Of a stretch of DNA of 64,000 nt, positions 46,535 through 54,682 are shown piece after piece. The notes beneath the pieces were generated by a model. The model was not told where the DNA came from and searched no databases. It saw only the letters and a list, made by a program, of their open reading frames with translations. Location: positions 93,336-157,335 of the forward strand of contig NZ_ABCM01000013.1 in NCBI RefSeq assembly GCF_000170795.1, written 5' to 3'. The DNA comes from Pedobacter sp. BAL39 (lineage in GTDB: Bacteria > Bacteroidota > Bacteroidia > Sphingobacteriales > Sphingobacteriaceae). Position 1 is the first letter of the stretch. Every line of letters starts with the position of its first letter. A program made the translations under genes and the position numbers.

Positions 46535-47116
46535 CTAGCGGATGTCGCTTCCTCCTTCACGATCATCGACCACATAGTTTTTCTTTGCTGGCATCACTAT
46601 TTTTGGCAGGCTGTGCTCATTGATGACTGTATTGGCCGGAATCACCTTATTGGCGTATAGCAAGTAGGCGGTCAGGTGATACACCTCCTGATCCGATAAT
46701 GAGCCCGGTGCATTATAAGGCATTGCCCTGCGGATATAATCAAAGATCGTGGTTGCGTAAGGCCAATAAGTGCCGATGGTTTTGGTTTTTTTAGCTGGCT
46801 GGTTGACAAACAACGCGTCGCCAGGAAGCTTATAATCTACCTTTTCACCATTACCATGGCAAGAAACGCACTTTTCCGTATAAATGATCAGTCCCTGCCT
46901 GATGTCTCCGGTTCCTGCAGGAAGCCCCCTCCCATCGGGCATCACATCTATATCAAGCGCTTTGATCCGATCTGCTCCGGCCACTTTACCAAAGCCAAAC
47001 TTGTCTGGTGTCTCCTCCTGTGGGTCACGTAAAAAGGCATATAATGCTATTGCTATCGCAGCCCCGAGGGCTGCGATAGCAATAAGATAACCTTTGAAAA
47101 CAGAAGACTTGTCCAT
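46535..47116 (-). CDS. SoxD/SorB-like cytochrome c
   Basis: 193 residues. An N-terminal membrane anchor (YLIAIAALGAAIAIALYAFL) is followed by a class I cytochrome c domain with CVSCH (Cys83, Cys86, His87) and the distal methionine segment AMPYNAPGSLSDQEVYHLTAYLLY, which is characteristic of SoxD and SorB partners. It should take electrons from the sulfite dehydrogenase and feed the respiratory chain. Its start abuts the end of the SusD reading frame (47117), which ties the redox genes to the SusCD genes. Confidence 0.9.
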   Translation of the reverse strand: MDKSSVFKGYLIAIAALGAAIAIALYAFLRDPQEETPDKFGFGKVAGADRIKALDIDVMPDGRGLPAGTGDIRQGLIIYTEKCVSCHGNGEKVDYKLPGDALFVNQPAKKTKTIGTYWPYATTIFDYIRRAMPYNAPGSLSDQEVYHLTAYLLYANKVIPANTVINEHSLPKIVMPAKKNYVVDDREGGSDIR

Positions 47117-48447
47117 TTAGTATCCTTCATTTTGAACTAAGGCGCGGTCAATCAGTAGCTGCGACACAGGGATAGGCATTACCAGCTTATCCACATCCGT
47201 AAAGTTAAGCACCGTTGTTGCCCTGCCTGTACGCACCAGGTCAAACCATCGGTGGGCTTCAAAAGCAAATTCTATGCGGCGTTCATTCTCTATAGCCAGC
47301 AACAGCTCTTCGCGGGTGACGGCCGTGGTCACAGTCAACCCTGCACGATCGCGAACCGCATTCAGGTCATCTGCAGCACCCGCGGCACCCAGCTCCGCAC
47401 GAGCCTCTGCCCGTATCAGGTAAAGTTCCGCAATCCGCAATACATACGTTGGATCCGTTGCCGGACTCCGGTAGTAAAGGTTTCCATACCAACGGTTCTG
47501 GTTGTCGAGTGCCACCAGCACATTTCTGTTGCCACCAATCAGGGGATCGTTCACTAAGGCCACAAATGCAGTTGACGGCGCCCACTGACGGGTTCCCCCG
47601 TTTTGCTGGGGCTGCCATTGCCCACGGTGCTCATTGAGCTCATTGTTACTGTAGAAAAACTCGAATACAGATTCATTGGTACCACGTTTATCCGAAGGCT
47701 GGAAAAAGGCACTATACGGCTTCAGGAGCTGATAGGTAGCATTATCGCTGATGACTTTTGTTGCATATTCTTCAGCTTCGCCCAGTTTTTCTGGTAGAGG
47801 TAGAATCTTGCCTTTAATGCCCATACCGTTTTACGGGTCGCGCGGTAGCGATCAGTGGTCTGTGGCAGCAGTGGCTCCGCAGCATCGAGGTCGGCAAGGA
47901 CCTGCGCATAAGTTTCCGCCTGGGTACTTTTTGGGATGCCCCTGTTGTCGTTGGGCGATGTTGTAGGCTGCGTAATGATGGGCACGCCACCCCAGGTACG
48001 GGCGAGGTCAAAGTAATTCAGTGCCCGGATGAAGTAGGCTTCTCCAAGATACTGGTCACGGAGTGTTGTCGTGAGCAACGGATCGGTCACGGATGGCACT
48101 TTACTTAGCACCTGGTTTGCGCGGCTGATGCTCAGGTAAATTCCACGCCATACACTTTCGATGGTAGCATTTTCTGCACTAACCTTGTGGTTAATGAACT
48201 CCTGGACTTGCGATTGTGAGCCTGTCCACTGAACGTTGTCGCCGGACAGATAGGCAATGGACTGGAAGCTAACGCTATAATAACTGCGGGCGGCATTGTA
48301 AACGCCCCTGACTGCAGTTTCCGCGGAGGCCTTATCGGTGATCGTGGCCTCATCGGAGATAGAAGACCGGGGCTCTACCTCTAAAAACTTCTTGCAGGAG
48401 CTTGCCGTTAATAGGAAAAGGAATGGAAGAATATATTTTACTTTCAT
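47117..48447 (-). pseudogene. SusD-like lipoprotein gene with one frameshift
   Basis: Start ATG 48447 gives a lipoprotein signal (LFLLTASSCKKFLEVEPRSS) and a normal SusD N-terminal half up to ALKARFYLYQKNWAK. The frame then goes astray. From about 47776 the continuation (AEEYATKVISDNATYQLLKP to the C-terminus NEGY) is in the other frame, and includes RIAELYLIRAEARAE and ENERRIEFAFEAHRWFD. Restoring a single base between AAG and CTG near 47776 gives WAKAEEYA, the usual family wording, and a protein of 443 residues. There is no other lesion. It is either a recent mutation, a sequence error or, less likely, programmed frameshifting. Its partner SusC gene is intact and 9 bp upstream. Confidence 0.9.
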
Positions 48448-48456
48448 GATGTTCAT

Positions 48457-51400
48457 TTATAAGGTTAAATTGATACCTACCTGTATGGATCTGGGCTGCG
48501 GAGGAGTCCCAAGGTCTATTCCTTGCCCGTTCTGGTCGCTGGAAACACTGGATTCCGGATCAGCCCCCGTATAGTTGGTCACGGTGAAGAGGTTGCTGCC
48601 CATCACGAAAAACCGTAATCCATCGATCTTCACCTTCTGCAGGACGTATTTTGGCAGGCTATAGCCCAGTGTCAACGCTTTCAGGCGCAGGAAAGAACCA
48701 TCTTCCAGCCAACGGCTACCGCCGTCCTTATAATTGTTGTTATTGATCCCATCCGGTCTTGGCGTGTTGGTCACTTGTCCAACAGATGTCCACCTGTCTA
48801 CATTGCTGGCAAAGATTACCCTGGCAGCGTCCCTTGCACCACCACCTTCACCGAAGAAGCGGTTATGGTTGTAGATTTTGTTACCGTAGGAAAAGGAGAA
48901 GAATACACTTGCGTCGAAACCTTTATAAGTAAAGTTATTGGTCAGTCCTCCGAAATACTTAGGCCAGATGTTTCCGTAGATCTGGCGATCGGCTGCAGTA
49001 ATCTGGTTATCGCCGTTGACATCCTCATAAACGGAATTTCCAGTCTCAGGATCAACGTACAACTCTTTGTATAACCAGAAAGAATACAGAGGCGACCCTT
49101 CTTGTAATAAGATCAGGTCACGGCTTCCGTATTTTAAGGGAGTGGCCAGTTTCTCTATTTTGTTCACATTACGGGCAACATTGAGACTCGTTGTCCAGCT
49201 GAAATCTGTCGTTTTCAGGTTTGTGCTGCTGATATTGAGCTCAAAACCCTTATTACTGATCTCAGCAGCGTTGCTGATGTAAGTACCGAAGCCCGTAGTT
49301 GCCGGTAGGGAAAGGCTTAGCAATCCATTATCCGTATATTTTTTGTAGTAATTAAATTCAAGAGCAAGCCTGTCGTTAAAGAGCGAGAGGTCGGTACCGA
49401 TGTTGAACTGTTTGGTGCGCTCCCATTGAAGATCAGGGTTGGCCAGCTGCTGTGGCGCAATCCCAGGATTGTCCTGGTAAGAGCTACCACCGCTCCATAA
49501 ACCCAGTGTGGCGAAATCACCGATACCATTCTGGTTACCAGTAATCCCATAACTCGCACGGATCTTGAAGTCGCTGATAAATGCTACATCTTTCAGGAAG
49601 TCCTCTTTTTTAAGTCGCCATGCCGCACCTGCCGAAGGAAAATAACCCCATCGGTTATTGTCTCCAAACCTGGAGGAACCATCGGCACGAATAATGAAAT
49701 CAAGGATATATTTACCTTCATAGTTGTAATCTGCTTTGGAGAAAAACGAGGCCAGCGTATTTTTAGACCATCCCTGGCTGCTGGTGGTGGTGGATGCAGA
49801 AGAAATCTGCTTGAATGAATTGTTGGCAAAACCCCTCCCTGTCCCGCCGGTAAAGGTAGACACATCACTCTGCAAGGTATTTCCAACCAGCACACCGATG
49901 CCATGTTTACCTAGGGTCTTGCGATAGGTTAAAGTCTGTTCATTGATGAGGGAGGTCGATTGGCTGATGGTGGATGTCGCCAATCCATTCGGACTTCCGG
50001 AAATCAGAAAGGTATTCCAGTATTCCGACTCATCATAATTGTTATAATCTGCACCCACACTGGAGCGGAAACTCAGGTTTGGCGAGAACTTGATTTCGGC
50101 ATATAAATTACCTATGTAACGAAGACTGGTAGAGTGCACATCATAATACTTCAGCAGCAGGTCGACGTTATCGAATCCTGCCCGCCCTACGGGAACCCCC
50201 TGCTCATTAACCGGCGACAGGTAGGTCGGTGTATGTAAGGCCGCCTGGAGCAATCCTCCCGCAGGTCCATCGCCAGCCCTCGCCTGATTACGGAAAGCCC
50301 TGCCAAAGGTGTTGCTCACACCAATCTGCACCTGGTCATTGATTTTCTGGTCCAGGTTGACCTTGAAACTTGCCCTGTTAAAGGTGATGGGTTTAAGAAT
50401 GGACTCCTGTTTATTGTAACCACCGGCGATGTAGTACTTCGTGCCCGCACTGCCTCCTGTTAAAGAAAGGTCATAATTCTGGAGACCTGCAGTTTGAAAG
50501 ACCTGATCCAGGCGGTCGTAGGTTTGCTGTTCTTCGGGCAGACCTCTCCCTCCTTCCGATACCGGTCGGAAAGGCCTGGTGGCAAAAGGATTTCCAGTAT
50601 TTACCCAGTTTTCATTCACGAGCGTAGCATGTTCGGGCCCTGTAGCAAGATCCCATAGTTTTGCTGCTTTTGCCCATCCGACTGAGCTATTTAAGGCGAT
50701 CCTCGGCTTCTGATTAAACTTTCCCCTTTTGGTAGTGATCAGGATGACACCATTGGCACCTCGGGAGCCATAGAGTGCCGTGGCGTCGGCATCTTTCAGC
50801 ACTTCAACAGACTCAATGTCAGCCGGATTGATGTCGGCAATAGGCGAAGTCGCCTTACCGCCTGTGCTGAGCGTCTGCAGACTACTGCTGTTAATGAACA
50901 CGCCATCCAGAACATACAATGGTCCATTCTCAGCATTGATGGAAGTAGCTCCACGGACGCGGATGTTGATGGCTTCACCCGGCACACCGGTATTTGAAGA
51001 GATTTGTACGCCGGCAACCTTTCCCTGCAGCTGTGCATCGAAACTTCCTACAGGGATGTCCTTGGTAGCAGCCCCGTCGACTTTTGTAATCGAGCCAATG
51101 TTGTTTTTGCGCTGCTGGGTAACATAACCCACCACCACCACATCGTTGAGCTCATTCTGCAGCTCTTTAAGTTCCACATCAATATACCCGCCATTGGCAA
51201 TGACCTCTCTTGTCCCATAACCGACGAAACTAACAATCAATGTGTAAGGAAATTTCTGTCCGGTAACGAAGCTGAACTTACCGTCTGAGTCGGCAGAAAC
51301 CTCGTGGGTGGTACCCTTGATGTGCACCCTTGCTCCCGGCAATGGTGTTCTGGTTCTGGCGTCCATGATCCTGCCGCTTAAGGTGGAGTTGATGAGCGGC

Positions 51401-51519
51401 TTAGTTTGCGCCTGTCCCTTTCCGGGGACAAGCAATGCCAATAAAGGGATAAAAAAAAGGTATAATAAGAACAAAACACGTCCCTTCGGAGTCAGTTTTG
51501 TTATTCTGAAACTTTGCAT
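48457..51519 (-). CDS. SusC/RagA TonB-linked channel without STN domain, third copy
   Basis: 1020 residues. Signal region (LFLLYLFFIPLLALLVPGKGQA), then directly the carboxypeptidase-regulatory-like domain (SGRIMDARTRTPLPGARVHI), the plug (VVVGYVTQQRKNNIGSITKV) and a beta barrel ending in QVGINLTL. Unlike the other two SusC proteins in this window it has no STN domain, and no sigma/anti-sigma pair is nearby. It should form the outer-membrane channel of the sulfur operon with the frameshifted SusD. Confidence 0.93.
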   Translation of the reverse strand: MQSFRITKLTPKGRVLFLLYLFFIPLLALLVPGKGQAQTKPLINSTLSGRIMDARTRTPLPGARVHIKGTTHEVSADSDGKFSFVTGQKFPYTLIVSFVGYGTREVIANGGYIDVELKELQNELNDVVVVGYVTQQRKNNIGSITKVDGAATKDIPVGSFDAQLQGKVAGVQISSNTGVPGEAINIRVRGATSINAENGPLYVLDGVFINSSSLQTLSTGGKATSPIADINPADIESVEVLKDADATALYGSRGANGVILITTKRGKFNQKPRIALNSSVGWAKAAKLWDLATGPEHATLVNENWVNTGNPFATRPFRPVSEGGRGLPEEQQTYDRLDQVFQTAGLQNYDLSLTGGSAGTKYYIAGGYNKQESILKPITFNRASFKVNLDQKINDQVQIGVSNTFGRAFRNQARAGDGPAGGLLQAALHTPTYLSPVNEQGVPVGRAGFDNVDLLLKYYDVHSTSLRYIGNLYAEIKFSPNLSFRSSVGADYNNYDESEYWNTFLISGSPNGLATSTISQSTSLINEQTLTYRKTLGKHGIGVLVGNTLQSDVSTFTGGTGRGFANNSFKQISSASTTTSSQGWSKNTLASFFSKADYNYEGKYILDFIIRADGSSRFGDNNRWGYFPSAGAAWRLKKEDFLKDVAFISDFKIRASYGITGNQNGIGDFATLGLWSGGSSYQDNPGIAPQQLANPDLQWERTKQFNIGTDLSLFNDRLALEFNYYKKYTDNGLLSLSLPATTGFGTYISNAAEISNKGFELNISSTNLKTTDFSWTTSLNVARNVNKIEKLATPLKYGSRDLILLQEGSPLYSFWLYKELYVDPETGNSVYEDVNGDNQITAADRQIYGNIWPKYFGGLTNNFTYKGFDASVFFSFSYGNKIYNHNRFFGEGGGARDAARVIFASNVDRWTSVGQVTNTPRPDGINNNNYKDGGSRWLEDGSFLRLKALTLGYSLPKYVLQKVKIDGLRFFVMGSNLFTVTNYTGADPESSVSSDQNGQGIDLGTPPQPRSIQVGINLTL

Positions 51520-51765
51520 ACTTTTACAAGATGGTATAATTTATAAATGGAAGCAGGACTCAGGTCGAATTGAAAACCTGCTTCATTGATTTAACCTGGG
51601 GGAATCATTTGTATTCCCCTTTTTTTAAAACAGTCAGGCGCTGTTCGTGAGTAGTTTTTTCTTGTCGTTACCTCCTTTGATCCTAAAGATCTCCCTGATC
51701 TTATCAATTTATATTTTACGGCTGATGATCCCCCTGTTTCACCAGCTGCTTTGTATCCGGTTTTA
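51520..51765 (-). promoter_or_regulatory. 246-bp structured gap inside the sulfur operon
   Basis: Gap between the YeiH-type gene and SusC. On the minus strand it contains AAAGGAGGT (near 51672-51680), a strong Shine-Dalgarno-like sequence with no start codon close behind it; a hairpin GGGGAAT / ATTCCCC (51599-51619); and a second hairpin GAAGCAGG (51550-51557) / CCTGCTTC (51577-51584) just before the SusC start. I found no exact minus-strand -7 element. It may hold an extra promoter or an RNA control element. Confidence 0.45.
51599..51626 (+). terminator. plus-strand terminator inside a minus-strand operon
   Basis: 7-bp perfect stem GGGGAAT (51599-51605) / ATTCCCC (51613-51619), 7-nt loop, then seven T on the plus strand. 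All nearby genes are on the minus strand, so as a terminator it would act on antisense transcripts. Confidence 0.55.
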
Positions 51766-53040
51766 CTATAGCACCGGATGATTGCCAAACAATAGAAAGG
51801 CAATGATGAGCGTGACAAAAACGTTGAATAGCTGCGCGATTAAAAAGGCGTACAGCGGTTTTTTATTTTCATTTTTAAATAAGTCTTTAAAATTTGTCTC
51901 CAGACCAATGCTGGTGAAAGCCAGTGTAAACCAGGCATTCTGCAGATTCTTCAGGCTGTCTTTTACTGGTGTAATCAGTTCCGGCGACAGGAAGAAGGAA
52001 AACAGCACCGAAGCCCCGATAAAGGCCAGTACAAATTTTGGAAAACGATCCCAGATTACTTTTAAAGTTGGTTTCTCCGTTTCCGCTGCCCCCTTGGCCG
52101 TTTTGTTGTATGACCAGTAAATGCTGATCGCAAATGCAGCCAGTCCCAATAGTACATTTTGCGAGAATTTAACAATGGTACTGATCTTTAGGGCTTCTTC
52201 TCCCACCAGGGTCCCCGAGGCAACCACGGCTCCCGTGGTATCAATACTTCCACCCAGCCATGCGCCCGTTACCTGCTGTGGGAAATTGAAATAATCAGCA
52301 ATATAAGGCATAATGATCATCATCGGGATGGCGGTAATCAGCACCATGGAAATGACATAAGATAATTTTTTCGCGTCCCCCTTGATGGCACCAGAAGTGG
52401 CTATCGCGGCAGACACCCCGCAGATGGACACCGCACTGGAGATCATCATGGTCAGCTCATCATCTACCTTGAGCCTCCGGCATAGCCAGAAAGCAAAGTA
52501 CCAGACCGAGAGCACCACAACCAGTGCCTGGATGAGCCCCAGGGAGCCCGCCTTTAGGATATCTGAAAAGATCACTGTGGTACCCAAAATGACAAGTCCT
52601 ATTTTCACAAAAAGCTCTGTAGATAAGGTTTCCCGAAACCATTGCGGCAGTTTAAACAGGTTGCCAATAAGGAGTCCGATGACGAGACTAAAGATGACGG
52701 CTTCCAGGTTGATGGATTTGATGAAGGTATTGCCGGCAATGATCAGGGCGAGGATCGTCAGCAGGTAGACTGCCGGAAAACCCAGGACAAAATAATGGAC
52801 AGGTTTGCCGGTGATGACCGCCCCCAAGGCACCGAGCACCAATACAAAGACAAACTGAATCAGCAGCGTCACTAAATTTGCGGCATTAAAGACGTTGCTG
52901 AACAGCTCTGCAGTTGTATTCCATTTGTAAACAGGCACAGGAACGACATATAAAAATAAGGAAAAAAGGATGACCAGGGAACCGAGGATGACAACGGTCC
53001 AGTCTTCATGTAAAGTAAATCGGGTAGTTTTAGTGGTCAT
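51766..53040 (-). CDS. YeiH-family transporter (putative sulfate exporter family)
   Basis: 424 residues with about ten or eleven membrane helices. It carries typical YeiH/PF03601 segments: FKLPQWFRETLSTELFVKIGLVILGTTVIF, AVSICGVSAAIATSGAI, and SIDTTGAVVASGTLVGEEAL. Related proteins are annotated as putative sulfate exporters and often sit with sulfite- or sulfonate-metabolism genes. Here it lies between the DoxX-like pair and SusCD, in the same operon as a sulfite dehydrogenase, so export of sulfite or sulfate to or from the cytoplasm is a reasonable guess. Confidence 0.85.
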   Translation of the reverse strand: MTTKTTRFTLHEDWTVVILGSLVILFSLFLYVVPVPVYKWNTTAELFSNVFNAANLVTLLIQFVFVLVLGALGAVITGKPVHYFVLGFPAVYLLTILALIIAGNTFIKSINLEAVIFSLVIGLLIGNLFKLPQWFRETLSTELFVKIGLVILGTTVIFSDILKAGSLGLIQALVVVLSVWYFAFWLCRRLKVDDELTMMISSAVSICGVSAAIATSGAIKGDAKKLSYVISMVLITAIPMMIIMPYIADYFNFPQQVTGAWLGGSIDTTGAVVASGTLVGEEALKISTIVKFSQNVLLGLAAFAISIYWSYNKTAKGAAETEKPTLKVIWDRFPKFVLAFIGASVLFSFFLSPELITPVKDSLKNLQNAWFTLAFTSIGLETNFKDLFKNENKKPLYAFLIAQLFNVFVTLIIAFLLFGNHPVL

Positions 53041-53099
53041 TATTAGATTATTTATTTTTAGCTCAAAAAATGCTGGTAACTGAAATTAGGTATTTTCAT

Positions 53100-54677
53100 T
53101 TAATATTTCCCAGCGCTCAGTGTACTTGGTTTCAGCGCATATACCCTTGGAATACGGCGCAAAACCAGGCTTACCGAGTCTTTATCTTCATTGACACCGC
53201 TTAATAAAACCTCATTCCCATCGGTCGTGTGGTAATGCAGTGTCATGCGGTTTCTTTTCACTTCCCGTTCACGCTCAGCGGTGATGCCGGTAAGCCTTCT
53301 GCCGGTAAGCCCTGCTTTTTCTACCTGTGCATATTCCTGCGCATCGGTTAGGAAATTCTGCTGTCGACCCGTTTTGCGTTTCTTACCGGGTTCGGAGCGG
53401 CCCAGGTTTTTATCCTGAAGGAATAAGATTTTATGGAGGGTGTCGGCTTCATAATAAAACACCCTTCTTCCTCCGGCCACCCCCGCCAGCTCAAAGGTCC
53501 TGTTGATGTCGCGCATCGGCGATCCTCCCCCATTGGAGAGATCCAGCAAAACAGCTTTATTTTGGGTGTAGGTCATGGTAGTCCAGTTCTCAAAGCTGAC
53601 TTCATTCCAGCGCAGGGAATCCTTTGGGCTATAGGGGATCTCCTGATTGTTGATTTTAAAACTGCTCACCTGGTAATATCCACGTAATTCAGGAATGCCT
53701 TTAGCCGCAGGCTGTTTATAAGGATCGTAGATAAAGTTGTTGAGTTGAATATAGAAAAACACAAATAAAAAGAGGAAGATTACCCCCACCTTCAACACAA
53801 CCCTGGTGGTTTTCAACCATTGCTGCTGAAACCGGATATTGAAATCGACAGGTACGGTATAACGTTCCTGAATAAATAAGCGGTAGATTTTAGGAATGTC
53901 TTTTGCCAGCAAAAAAGCCGCAAAAAGCACAAAATAGCTGCTGTATACATGAACACCGCCATCGTAAGCAAAGTTCACATAGACGATATCACCAAGGGCG
54001 CCGAAAAGAATAATGGCCCCCAGGGCGGTAGTTTTTCTGAAGAACAGCAACACACCAGCCGTCAATTCTACAATACCGGCAAACACCTGGTACCAGGGAA
54101 CGATGCTGATGGACAACCAATATATCTTCTGGGCGGTAAGGTCACCGAAGTTGGTATTCAGGATTCCGGTAGAAGGGTAAGGCATCTGTACCGGCAGCAC
54201 TTTCGTAAAGGCAAAACCGATGATCCCTATGGCGGCGCGGTAACGCACAATGACGGTCAGCCAATAATACAACACATTATATTCCTTTCTTTTTTTGTCC
54301 AGCAGGCTCCAGATGGTCCCTCCTGCGATTGCCACCAGCAATAGGATGAGCCAGTCGGCATAACCATAATAACCAGCTCCACGTGTCAGGGAAGGTTGAA
54401 AACGGGCGATGTCATAAAGATCTCTGTAATGCAGACTTGTCCAGTCAAAATGAAAAACCTGGGTATACCACGCCGGGCTTTCCGGGATGGACATCAGGAT
54501 GAAAAAAATGAACGCAATCCTGAAAGCCACGCGCTGATAGGGCTTCCAGACTTTTGGCGGCTGCGTGCCTGTAGCAGGGCGCTCTGGCGTGCTAGCGGCA
54601 TTTGTCGCGCTATAATAATCCTGTTGATTAGGGGCAGCAACATCCTGCGCCGTAGAAGGTATGGTGGTAACTGACAT
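53100..54677 (-). CDS. DoxX-like membrane protein with C-terminal extracytoplasmic domain, copy 1
   Basis: 525 residues. A proline/threonine-rich N-terminal 45 residues precede about seven membrane helices (50-72, 106-130, 140-165, 195-220, 226-245, 252-270, 310-332) that resemble the DoxX/DoxD fold. Then comes a beta-rich domain of some 180 residues (YYQVSSFKINNQEIPYSPKD; VSFENWTTMTYTQNKAVLLD). DoxD is a subunit of archaeal thiosulfate:quinone oxidoreductase, so a quinone-linked sulfur step is possible. A paralog lies 5 bp upstream. The last 90 residues are basic and glutamine-rich, unlike the paralog. Confidence 0.7.
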   Translation of the reverse strand: MSVTTIPSTAQDVAAPNQQDYYSATNAASTPERPATGTQPPKVWKPYQRVAFRIAFIFFILMSIPESPAWYTQVFHFDWTSLHYRDLYDIARFQPSLTRGAGYYGYADWLILLLVAIAGGTIWSLLDKKRKEYNVLYYWLTVIVRYRAAIGIIGFAFTKVLPVQMPYPSTGILNTNFGDLTAQKIYWLSISIVPWYQVFAGIVELTAGVLLFFRKTTALGAIILFGALGDIVYVNFAYDGGVHVYSSYFVLFAAFLLAKDIPKIYRLFIQERYTVPVDFNIRFQQQWLKTTRVVLKVGVIFLFLFVFFYIQLNNFIYDPYKQPAAKGIPELRGYYQVSSFKINNQEIPYSPKDSLRWNEVSFENWTTMTYTQNKAVLLDLSNGGGSPMRDINRTFELAGVAGGRRVFYYEADTLHKILFLQDKNLGRSEPGKKRKTGRQQNFLTDAQEYAQVEKAGLTGRRLTGITAEREREVKRNRMTLHYHTTDGNEVLLSGVNEDKDSVSLVLRRIPRVYALKPSTLSAGKY

Positions 54678-54682
54678 AAGCT

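Noticed and set aside
47760..47800. Programmed -1 frameshifting in SusD at the GAAAAAC run
   Set aside because: The heptamer is G-AAA-AAC, not a true X-XXY-YYZ slippery site, and the shifted product would read QKNLGEAEEYA. Restoring one base near 47776 gives the conserved WAKAEEYA wording, so a simple indel fits better.
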